Assembly: GCA_020435885.1 (NCBI GenBank) | Contig: JAGQYU010000057.1 | Span: 1 to 9,493 of the forward strand | From: Flavobacteriaceae bacterium | Lineage (GTDB): Bacteria; Bacteroidota; Bacteroidia; Flavobacteriales; Flavobacteriaceae | Reading direction: 5' to 3' | Length of the DNA: 9,493 nt | Part shown: piece by piece, positions 1 to 6,632 of the stretch | How the letters are laid out: every line of letters begins with the position of its first letter | Numbering within the stretch: position 1 is the first letter of the stretch | Notes under the pieces: generated by a model | Databases searched by the model: none | The model's input: the letters and a program-made list of their open reading frames with translations, nothing else | What the model was told of the DNA's origin: nothing | Position numbers and translations under genes: made by a program

Positions 1-96
1 CTTTTTACCTAGTGAAATCTCTTTGGCAATGGTTGCAGCACAACCCAATTCAACATCATCAGGATGTACACCTATGGCAAGTATATCTAGTTTCAT
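1..96 (-). CDS. bshB1: Bacillithiol biosynthesis deacetylase BshB1, N-terminal part (runs off the window)
   Basis: The 32 visible residues begin MKLDILAIGVHPDDVELGC and continue to SLGKK at the window edge. A short beta strand followed by HPDDVE is the zinc-binding signature of the PIG-L/LmbE deacetylase family (usually H-P-D-D-E; here H11, D13 and D14). This N-terminus closely resembles what I know of flavobacterial BshB1, which removes the acetyl group from N-acetylglucosaminyl-malate in bacillithiol synthesis in the cytoplasm. The ATG at 94-96 is the only reasonable start because the family begins just before this strand. The gene is divergent from the marR-headed efflux operon across 102 bp and has its own good promoter match. 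Family membership is clear. The BshB1 rather than other LmbE assignment rests on 32 residues only. Confidence 0.85.
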   Translation of the reverse strand, partial: MKLDILAIGVHPDDVELGCAATIAKEISLGKK

Positions 97-113
97 TTTT
101 AAACTTTAGCATT

Positions 114-144
114 CAAAGATACTACAAGTATTTTTTTAACAAAA
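114..144 (-). promoter_or_regulatory. Bacteroidota-type promoter for bshB1
   Basis: Read on the minus strand, TTTTG (140-144) is followed by an 18-nt spacer and TATCTTTG (114-121). This matches the -33 TTG / -7 TAnnTTTG promoter form of Bacteroidota with normal spacing. The predicted transcript would start around 105-110 and leave a short leader before the bshB1 ATG at 96. The inverted repeat at 153-168 lies just upstream of the -33 element. Confidence 0.6.
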
Positions 145-152
145 TTTTAAAT

Positions 153-168
153 AGTTGCACCTGCAACT
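153..168. promoter_or_regulatory. Palindromic operator candidate for the MarR regulator
   Basis: The sequence is AGTTGCA-CC-TGCAACT, two perfect 7-bp arms with a 2-bp spacer, which suits a dimeric winged-helix repressor. It lies 30 bp before the marR start and about 9 bp upstream of the -33 element of the divergent bshB1 promoter. MarR-family genes usually repress their own operon from such a site, so this is the most likely autoregulatory operator. The palindrome is seen directly; binding by this MarR is inferred. Confidence 0.6.
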
Positions 169-193
169 TTAACAATTCTTTTACATAGTTTTG
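156..193 (+). promoter_or_regulatory. Probable promoter of the marR-efflux operon
   Basis: TAGTTTTG at 186-193 is an exact match to the TAnnTTTG -7 consensus. The only upstream TTG is at 156-158, inside the palindrome, with a 27-nt spacer that is longer than usual. The -33 part is therefore weak, as expected for a promoter that is repressed or needs help. The -7 element ends 5 nt before the ATG at 199, so transcription would begin at or very close to the start codon. Confidence 0.45.
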
Positions 194-198
194 CACAA

Positions 199-663
199 AT
201 GGTTACTAACCCTAATATAATTGACCTTGAAAGTTCTATAGGCCCTTGGCTTGGTAAAACTGTTAAAATGGTTGATTATTATGTACAGGAATCTTTCAAA
301 GAAAACAATATAGACCTCACTAAAGAACAAGCTATTATTTTAAAGGTTTTATCAGAAAAAGGTAGTCAGAATCAAAATGAATTAGCCTGTTCTACCTTTA
401 GGGATAAATCATCATTGGCAAGGTTACTTTCTACAATGGAGAATAAAAAATACATTGTAAGAAAACCTGATAAGGATGATAAGCGCATCAATAATGTATC
501 TATAACAAAACTGGGAGAAAGCATAAACCATAAAAGTTTACCGCTTATTAGGGAAGTTGTTACTACCATGCAACAAAATATCTCTGAAAAGGATATAAAA
601 AATACTATAAAAATTTTACAAAAAATACAATCGAACTTAACTACTGAAGTACATTCATTTTAA
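199..663 (+). CDS. MarR-family transcriptional regulator of the efflux operon
   Basis: This is a 154-residue cytoplasmic DNA-binding protein of normal MarR length. Residues about 8-50 form the N-terminal dimerisation helices. Residues about 57-88 hold the helix-turn-helix (NQNELACSTFRDKSSLARLL), and residues 89-106 hold the wing with the family signature DKRINNVSITKLG (D-x-R-x-x-x-V-x-L-T-x-x-G type). The C-terminal helices run from about 110 to 150. It contains a single cysteine, C64, at the start of the recognition region. The gene heads a plus-strand operon, 8 nt before the adaptor gene. That position and the palindrome at 153-168 point to a ligand-released repressor of the pump and of itself. 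The start at 199 keeps the full dimerisation region. The effector cannot be told from sequence. Confidence 0.92.
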   Translation: MVTNPNIIDLESSIGPWLGKTVKMVDYYVQESFKENNIDLTKEQAIILKVLSEKGSQNQNELACSTFRDKSSLARLLSTMENKKYIVRKPDKDDKRINNVSITKLGESINHKSLPLIREVVTTMQQNISEKDIKNTIKILQKIQSNLTTEVHSF

Positions 664-671
664 CCAAGTCT

Positions 672-1784
672 ATGAGAAAATTCATCATTATTATTTTAGG
701 TTTACTATTAGTTGTTGGAGCCATTGCCCTTGCATCCTTTTTAATAAAAAGCAATAAGCCAAAAGTACCTACAATACCTAAAATTGTGAAAACAGTATCC
801 GTTGATACCGTTATCAATAAAGAAATACCAATTATTATTACTACTAGCGGCAATTTAGTTGCAAAAAACAAAATAGAGCTTTACTCTGAAGTTCAAGGGG
901 TTTTACAAGCTTCCAGAAAAGAATTTAAAGCGGGTACTAATTACTATAAAGGAGAAACACTTTTGCATATTAATAGTGATGAATTCTATGCAAGTTTACA
1001 ATCGCAAAAAAGTAATTTTTATAATTTGATTGCTTCAGTAATTCCGGATATCAGATTAGATTATCCAGAAAATTACCAAAAGTGGGAAAACTATCTGCAA
1101 AGTTTTGATATCAATAAAGCTACACCAAAGCTCCCTGAATTTTCATCTGATAAAGAAAAGTATTTTATTACCGGAAGAGGTATAACTACTGCCTATTATA
1201 ACATTAAAAATCTGGAAGTTAAACTTGGTAAGCATGCTATTAAAGCTCCTTATAATGGTGTGCTCACCGAAGCCTTGGTAACTCCGGGTACTCTTGTAAG
1301 AGTAGGTCAAAAATTAGGTGAATTTATCAATCCTTCAGTATATGAAATGGAAGTGGCCATCAATGCTGCGTATAGTGATTTGCTAAAGATTGGAAACACT
1401 GTTACGCTTTACGATCTTGAACGATTGCACTCCTACAAAGGAAAAGTTATCCGTGTAAACGGAAAGGTTGATCAAACTTCGCAAACTACCAAAGCTTATA
1501 TACAAGTTTCGCATCCTGACTTGAAAGAAGGCATGTATTTAGAAGCTGATCTTGTAGCTAAATCTGAAAGCAACGCTTATGAAATTTCTAGAAAACAATT
1601 GGTTGATAATAAAGGTGTATTTGTTGTAAAAGACTCTGTTTTAGACCTTGTAGAGATAAAACCTGTATATTCCAACGCTGAAAGTGTTGTAATTAAAGGC
1701 TTGCCAGACCATACCTTGATCTTATCACAAATCGTTCCCGGATCGTATGACGGAATGCCCGTAAAGATCATCTCAAACAAATAG
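672..1784 (+). CDS. RND efflux periplasmic adaptor (membrane fusion protein, HlyD/AcrA type)
   Basis: The 370-residue protein bridges the inner-membrane pump and the outer-membrane channel. Residues 4-25 are a strong hydrophobic segment with no lipobox cysteine, so it is probably held by an uncleaved N-terminal anchor rather than a lipid. Two lipoyl half-motifs are visible, at about 65-100 (ELYSEVQGVLQA and KGETLLHINSDEF) and 188-219 (AIKAPYNGVLTEALVTPGTLVRVGQKLGEF). Between them is a hairpin region of about 85 residues, interrupted by a proline-rich stretch (131-156) and so not one long coiled coil. Beta-barrel and membrane-proximal domains follow (about 222-370). The gene lies 8 nt after marR and 6 nt before the RND gene. 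The short, interrupted hairpin may mean a different tip contact with TolC than in AcrA. The substrate is unknown. Confidence 0.9.
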   Translation: MRKFIIIILGLLLVVGAIALASFLIKSNKPKVPTIPKIVKTVSVDTVINKEIPIIITTSGNLVAKNKIELYSEVQGVLQASRKEFKAGTNYYKGETLLHINSDEFYASLQSQKSNFYNLIASVIPDIRLDYPENYQKWENYLQSFDINKATPKLPEFSSDKEKYFITGRGITTAYYNIKNLEVKLGKHAIKAPYNGVLTEALVTPGTLVRVGQKLGEFINPSVYEMEVAINAAYSDLLKIGNTVTLYDLERLHSYKGKVIRVNGKVDQTSQTTKAYIQVSHPDLKEGMYLEADLVAKSESNAYEISRKQLVDNKGVFVVKDSVLDLVEIKPVYSNAESVVIKGLPDHTLILSQIVPGSYDGMPVKIISNK

Positions 1785-1790
1785 TACGGC

Positions 1791-4700
1791 ATGAAGAGTT
1801 TAATTAGCTATTTTATAAAATACCATGTGGCGGTTAATGTAATGATAATCGCTTTTATTGGGTTTGGTATTATTGGGGCGCTCTCCATGAAATCCTCCTT
1901 CTTTCCTTTGGTTGATTCTCGCATCATTACCATTAATTTGGTATATCCTGGGGCATCGCCACAAGAAATGGAAGAAGGTGTTGTTCTAAAGATTGAAGAT
2001 AATTTAAAAGGTACTGTTGGTGTTGAACGTGTTACTTCAGTTTCCAGAGAAAACTCGGCCACTATAACCGTAGAAGTTGAAAAAGGTAAAAATGTTGATG
2101 TAGTATTAGCTGATGTAAAAAATTCAGTCGACAGGGTTCCCTCCTTTCCCTCCGGCATGGAACCTCCTGTAATTGCAAAAGTAGAAAATATACGCCCAAC
2201 CATTAGTTTTACCATTAGTGGTGATAATATTCCTTTAGCAACACTTAAACAATATGCCAGAACTATAGAAAATGATATGAGAGGCATAGAAGGTATCTCT
2301 CAAGTTTCTATTTCAGGTTTCCCTGATGAAGAAATTGAAATTGCTGTTAGAGAAAATGATCTTAGGGCTTACAACATGTCCTTTACGCAAGTAGCGGACG
2401 CAGTAAGAAACTCAAACATACTTATTACAGGTGGTAACATTAAAACCGATGTTGAGGATTATTTGATACGTGCCAGTAACAGATCGTATTATGGTGATGA
2501 ACTTTTTAACCTAATAGTTAGGACAGAATCTAACGGGAATATTATTCGTCTTAAAGATGTTGCTGATATTAGAGATACATGGTCGGAAACTCCTGATAGA
2601 ATGTTCTTCAACAGCAAAACTGCTATTGATATTACCGTAAGTAACACTAACAATGAAGACCTTATCTCCTCAGCTGATAAAGTAAAAGAATACATTAAAA
2701 AATTTAATGACGAACATGAAAATGTAACACTAGATATTTCTAGCGATTCATCCATAACCTTAAATCAACGGACACAATTATTGGTTGAAAATGCTATGAT
2801 TGGTGCTTTTTTAGTATTAGCATTTTTAGCATTGTTCTTAAATGCCAGATTAGCACTTTGGGTAGCTTTCGGATTGCCTATATCCTTCTTTGGAATGTTC
2901 ATTTTTGCAGGAATGTTTGATGTTACCATAAATGTTCTTTCCCTTTTCGGGATGATCATTGTTATAGGTATTTTGGTTGATGATGGTATTGTAATAGGTG
3001 AAAATATCTATCACCACTATTATGATAAAGGAAAATCTCCTATAAGAGCAGCTATTGATGGTACATTAGAAGTAGTACCTCCAATCATTTCAGCTATTGC
3101 TACAACCTTGATAGCTTTTTCTACTTTCTTCTTCTTAGATGGTAGAATGGGTGATTTCTTTAGTGAAGTATCTACTGTTGTAATCCTTACGTTAAGTGTT
3201 TCATTAATAGAGGCTTTGATTATACTACCTGCACACGTGGCACATTCAAAGGCTTTATCACGGAATGAAAAAAAATTAAGTGGTTTTGAAAAAATATTTG
3301 CAAAAGTAAATGAAGCTGCTGATAGTGGACTTGTGTATTTTAGAGATAAGGTGTACGTTCCCTATTTAGCATTTTTCTTAAAACACAAAGTATTAGGCTT
3401 TGCTATTCCCATAGCATTGTTGATCATTAGCATTGGATTTATAGGTGGTGGTATTGTTAAAACCTCTTTCTTTCCGTCCATTGCCAGTGACAGGATTTCT
3501 ATAGAACTGGAAATGCCGCAAGGAACCAATGAGAAGATCACAGATTCAATCATTTCAAGCATTGAAGAGGTTGCATGGACGGTGAATGAAGAATACACTC
3601 AAAAACAAACCGGCAACCTTCAGGTAATGGAAAATATTATTAAAAGGATTGGCCCGGGAACATCGTCAGCTAGACTAACCATTAACTTATTACCCGGTGA
3701 GTCTAGAGATTTTTCATCACCGGAAATTACAACCATTATCAGAGAAAAAGTTGGTAAAGTTACTGGTGTTGAGAGTTTAACGTTTGGCTCAGGAGGTAAC
3801 TTTGGAGGTAGCCCCGTTGCTGTTTCCTTGCTTGGCAGCAATATAGAAGAGTTAAAAGCTGCTAAGATGGAATTAAAGCAGGAACTAGAAAACAATGCAA
3901 CATTAAAAGATATTTCAGATAATGATCCATCGGGGATTAAAGAAATAAAGATAAAACTGAAAGACAACGCCTATATACTTGGACTGAATTTACAATCTGT
4001 AATGAATCAGGTTCGCTATGGATTCTTTGGCTTTCAGGCACAGCGTTTTCAACGTGGACAGGACGAAATAAAAGTTTGGGTACGCTATGATAGAAAAGAC
4101 AGATCATCCATCAAAGACCTTGATGATATGCGTATCATTACCCCTTCCGGTGCTCGGGTTCCTTTTTCTGAAATTGCCACTTATGAAATTGAAAGAGGCG
4201 AAATTGCCATCAATCACTTAAACGGCAAAAGAGAAATTCAGGTTACTGCCGATCTGGCAATTCCCGGTGAAGGTGCTACTGAGGCGTTGGACGATGTTAA
4301 AAACCGTATAATGCCTGAGATCAAATCTAAATACCCAACAGTATCTCCATTATATGAAGGGCAAAACAGAGAAGCAAAAAAGACTACAGATTCTGTAAAT
4401 TTTGTTGCGCCAATCATCATTTTACTGATATACATTACCATTGCGTTTACATTCAGATCTTACAGTCAACCTATTTTATTAATTCTGATGGTTCCTTTCA
4501 GTTTGATAGGCGTAGTTATTGGGCACTATTTTCATGGGTTTCCAATAAACATTTTATCATGGTTAGGTATTATTGCCCTTATCGGGATTATGGTAAACGA
4601 TGGATTGGTACTAGTTGGTAAATTCAATACCTACTTAAAAGACGGTATGACCTATGACGAAGCCTTGCTACAGGCAGGTAAATCGCGTTTTAGGGCAATT

Positions 4701-4979
4701 TTCTTAACAACCATTACTACTATTGCGGGCTTAGCTCCTCTCTTACTCGAAAAAAGCAGACAGGCTCAGTTCTTAAAACCCATGGCTATCTCTATTTCTT
4801 ACGGAATAGCCATTGCAACAGTTTTAACGCTGGTAATGCTACCATTACTATTATCAGTATCTAATTCTATTAAAGTGGGAATCAAATGGTTAAAAACCGG
4901 AAACAGAGTAACAAGAGAAGAAGTTGAAAGAGCTATTATTGAACTTAAAAGTGAACATGAAGATGAAGAACTACACTAA
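1791..4979 (+). CDS. RND-family efflux permease (AcrB/HAE-like inner-membrane pump)
   Basis: The 1062-residue length fits a full proton-driven RND transporter. TM1 lies at about 12-32. The first periplasmic loop runs about 33-330, TM2-TM6 about 333-482, TM7 about 532-555, the second periplasmic loop about 556-868 and TM8-TM12 about 870-1025. TM4 carries the proton-relay aspartate pair D397-D398 in GILVDDGIVIGEN. TM10 reads GIMVNDGLVLVGKFN, with N936 at the place where AcrB has the relay lysine K940. An arginine, R968, precedes TM11 in the expected place. The N-terminal SFFPLVD and PGASPQEMEEGV motifs are family-typical. The last 25 residues are charged and acidic, and their codons overlap the tolC start. 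It lies between adaptor and channel genes, so it is the motor of the tripartite pump. Drug-type export is more likely than heavy metal, but the substrate is unknown. Confidence 0.95.
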   Translation: MKSLISYFIKYHVAVNVMIIAFIGFGIIGALSMKSSFFPLVDSRIITINLVYPGASPQEMEEGVVLKIEDNLKGTVGVERVTSVSRENSATITVEVEKGKNVDVVLADVKNSVDRVPSFPSGMEPPVIAKVENIRPTISFTISGDNIPLATLKQYARTIENDMRGIEGISQVSISGFPDEEIEIAVRENDLRAYNMSFTQVADAVRNSNILITGGNIKTDVEDYLIRASNRSYYGDELFNLIVRTESNGNIIRLKDVADIRDTWSETPDRMFFNSKTAIDITVSNTNNEDLISSADKVKEYIKKFNDEHENVTLDISSDSSITLNQRTQLLVENAMIGAFLVLAFLALFLNARLALWVAFGLPISFFGMFIFAGMFDVTINVLSLFGMIIVIGILVDDGIVIGENIYHHYYDKGKSPIRAAIDGTLEVVPPIISAIATTLIAFSTFFFLDGRMGDFFSEVSTVVILTLSVSLIEALIILPAHVAHSKALSRNEKKLSGFEKIFAKVNEAADSGLVYFRDKVYVPYLAFFLKHKVLGFAIPIALLIISIGFIGGGIVKTSFFPSIASDRISIELEMPQGTNEKITDSIISSIEEVAWTVNEEYTQKQTGNLQVMENIIKRIGPGTSSARLTINLLPGESRDFSSPEITTIIREKVGKVTGVESLTFGSGGNFGGSPVAVSLLGSNIEELKAAKMELKQELENNATLKDISDNDPSGIKEIKIKLKDNAYILGLNLQSVMNQVRYGFFGFQAQRFQRGQDEIKVWVRYDRKDRSSIKDLDDMRIITPSGARVPFSEIATYEIERGEIAINHLNGKREIQVTADLAIPGEGATEALDDVKNRIMPEIKSKYPTVSPLYEGQNREAKKTTDSVNFVAPIIILLIYITIAFTFRSYSQPILLILMVPFSLIGVVIGHYFHGFPINILSWLGIIALIGIMVNDGLVLVGKFNTYLKDGMTYDEALLQAGKSRFRAIFLTTITTIAGLAPLLLEKSRQAQFLKPMAISISYGIAIATVLTLVMLPLLLSVSNSIKVGIKWLKTGNRVTREEVERAIIELKSEHEDEELH

Positions 4980-6303
4980 ACATCTATATATAGCAGTATT
5001 CCTTTTCGGATTGGGGATACAGGCACAGGAAAAGGTCCTTACCAAAGAAGAAGCAGTACAGTTGGCATTGGAAAATAATTATGGCATAAAAGTTTCTAAT
5101 AACAATTTGAAAATTGCCGAAAACAACAAGAATATCCTAAATACAGGTTTTTTACCTACATTATCCGGAAATGGTGGCGCTACAAAAAGAGTACAAAACT
5201 CTGAAATTGTAAGGCCTAGTAATTCCGACAGGTCGATTGATACCATTCTAAAAAACAACAATGCCGAAAGTTCAAACTATACTGCTGCTGTAAATCTAAA
5301 TTATACATTATTCGACGGTTTAGGAAGACATTATAACTACAAACAACTGAAAGAACAGTATAATTTAAGTGAATTACAAGCAAGAGAAACCATTGAAAAC
5401 ACACTCTTTCAATTATTTACGGTGTATTATAATGTAGCTAAACTGACTGAAGATGTTACGCTTCTTAAACAAAGTTTAAACATTTCCAAAGATCGTTTAC
5501 AACGTGTAAACTATCAATTTGACTATGGACAAAATACTAAGTTGGCAGTTCTAAATGCAGAAGTTGATGTGAACAACGATAGTATTAATCTGTTAAATAC
5601 CAAACAATCACTCGCCAATGCTAAACGTGATTTATATGTAGTACTGGGGCAGAAAGAAGCACCCTATTTCAGTGTGGATACAACTGTGTTGTTCTCCATT
5701 ACGCCAAGCAAAGAAGAATTATTTGATCAGGTAAAAACCAATAACGTTGTCCTACAACAGGTAGAAAAAAATATCATTATCAGTGATTTTCAGGTAAAGG
5801 CAAACAGATCGGGATACTTACCTACTATCGGTTTAACCGGAACCTATGGCTGGAATGAGAATAATGTAAACCCTGTCATTAATTTTTCGCAACAAACTAC
5901 ATGGGGGCTTACAGGGTCTATCAATCTTTCATGGAATGTATTTGATGGTGGCAGAACCAGAACACAAGTGCAAAATGCCAAAATAGCCTTGGAGAATCAG
6001 CAATTGCTAAAAGAGCAGACCGAATTGGAAATTACCACTGATTTTAACAATGCTTGGGAAAATTATCAAAACAAATTATTTGTATTGCAAACGCAAGAAA
6101 AGAACGTGCAAACTAACACCAATAATTTTAATCGTACGGAAGAACAGTTCAAACTTGGACAGGTAACATCTATTGAATTCAGACAAGCTCAACTGAATCT
6201 TATCAATGCTATCAATGCTAAAAATGCTGCAAAGTATGATGCTAAATTGGCAGAGTTACAATTATTGCAACTTAGCGGACAATTATTAGATGCTCAATTC
6301 TGA
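4957..6303 (+). CDS. TolC-family outer-membrane efflux channel
   Basis: This is the outer-membrane exit duct of the pump, 448 residues from the ATG at 4957. Residues 1-23 look like a Sec signal peptide (MKMKNYTKHLYIAVF, then FLFGLGIQA) with cleavage before QEKVLT. The two-fold OEP repeat is visible. The strand motif VNLNYTLFDGLGR (112-124) is matched by INLSWNVFDGGRTR (322-335). The helical tip motif FDYGQNTKLAVLNAEVDV (188-205) is matched by FKLGQVTSIEFRQAQLNL (398-415). The frame is open back to a TTG at 4924, but that would put charged residues before the signal peptide, so an ATG is preferred. A second ATG at 4963 is equally possible. The gene begins inside the end of the RND gene (about 23 nt overlap), indicating translational coupling. 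Its last codon overlaps the next gene. Confidence 0.93.
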   Translation: MKMKNYTKHLYIAVFLFGLGIQAQEKVLTKEEAVQLALENNYGIKVSNNNLKIAENNKNILNTGFLPTLSGNGGATKRVQNSEIVRPSNSDRSIDTILKNNNAESSNYTAAVNLNYTLFDGLGRHYNYKQLKEQYNLSELQARETIENTLFQLFTVYYNVAKLTEDVTLLKQSLNISKDRLQRVNYQFDYGQNTKLAVLNAEVDVNNDSINLLNTKQSLANAKRDLYVVLGQKEAPYFSVDTTVLFSITPSKEELFDQVKTNNVVLQQVEKNIIISDFQVKANRSGYLPTIGLTGTYGWNENNVNPVINFSQQTTWGLTGSINLSWNVFDGGRTRTQVQNAKIALENQQLLKEQTELEITTDFNNAWENYQNKLFVLQTQEKNVQTNTNNFNRTEEQFKLGQVTSIEFRQAQLNLINAINAKNAAKYDAKLAELQLLQLSGQLLDAQF

Positions 6304-6485
6304 TGCTGGAACACTTTTTTCAATGCCCCTATTGTTGGGAGGAAATTTCTATGCTATTGGATACTTCCATTGCAGAAACCGATTATATTGAAGATTGTGA
6401 GGTTTGTTGTAATCCTATCCAAGTAGTAGTTTCTTTTGATGATAATGAATTGACAAGTTTTTCAGCCGAAAGTATTGAGCAATAA
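6303..6485 (+). CDS. CPXCG motif-containing cysteine-rich small protein
   Basis: The 60-residue protein has two cysteine knuckles: C8-P-Y-C11 at the start and C32-E-V-C35-C36-N-P-I later, separated by an acidic stretch (TDYIEDCEVC). This is the layout of the Cys_rich_CPXG family, a presumed zinc ribbon of unknown role, cytoplasmic because it lacks a signal peptide. The residue after the first knuckle is W12 where the family name implies glycine. The remaining layout is intact and the length is normal. The start ATG shares a base with the tolC stop (TGATG at 6301-6305), so it is probably translated by re-initiation as the last gene of the efflux operon. Family assignment is firm, but I cannot name its function. 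Confidence 0.88.
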   Translation: MLEHFFQCPYCWEEISMLLDTSIAETDYIEDCEVCCNPIQVVVSFDDNELTSFSAESIEQ

Positions 6486-6488
6486 AAT

Positions 6489-6507
6489 AGTATTGTAAAA
6501 GAATACT
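6489..6507 (+). terminator. Weak hairpin just after the efflux operon
   Basis: AGTATT (6489-6494) and AATACT (6502-6507) form a 6-bp AT-rich stem with a 7-nt loop, followed by a short T-rich stretch. It starts 4 nt after the last stop codon, in the right place for a terminator, but the stem is weak and the T tract poor. The larger inverted repeat that follows may do this job instead. Confidence 0.3.
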
Positions 6508-6520
6508 TTCTATAACCTAT

Positions 6521-6591
6521 TGTCATTTCGAAGAAGCAAAGCGACTGAGAAATCTATTTTGTTTGATTTCTCACATTCGTTCGAAATGACA
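6521..6591. repeat. REP-like imperfect inverted repeat between convergent genes
   Basis: Outer arms TGTCATTTCGAA (6521-6532) and TTCGAAATGACA (6580-6591) are perfect 12-bp complements. Inner arms TGAGAAATC (6546-6554) and GATTTCTCA (6565-6573) are perfect 9-bp complements around a 10-nt loop. The unpaired linkers between arms are 13 and 6 nt, so the whole is a bulged long hairpin. A degenerate half copy (TCGCAATGAC, 6621-6630, one mismatch to TCGAAATGAC at 6581-6590) lies just downstream. Intergenic units of this look are spread through many flavobacterial genomes. Here it fills the gap between two converging genes and could stop transcription from both sides. The fold is seen directly; dispersal and function are inferred. 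Confidence 0.7.
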
Positions 6592-6632
6592 TTGAGATTA
6601 CTATCCCAAAATATTCGAGATCGCAATGACTA

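Noticed and set aside
672..760. Lipoprotein signal in the adaptor
   Set aside because: There is no cysteine after the hydrophobic segment, so a lipobox is absent and a transmembrane anchor is the better reading.
3620..3967. Minus-strand open frame of 115 codons inside the RND gene, and similar ones at 1808-2287 and 2489-2755
   Set aside because: These are serine- and leucine-rich mirror translations of a well-conserved transporter, with no independent start signal or context.
4924..4956. TTG start for the TolC gene giving 11 extra residues
   Set aside because: It would place a charged, leucine-rich extension before a normal signal peptide. ATG codons at 4957 and 4963 sit exactly where the signal peptide should begin.
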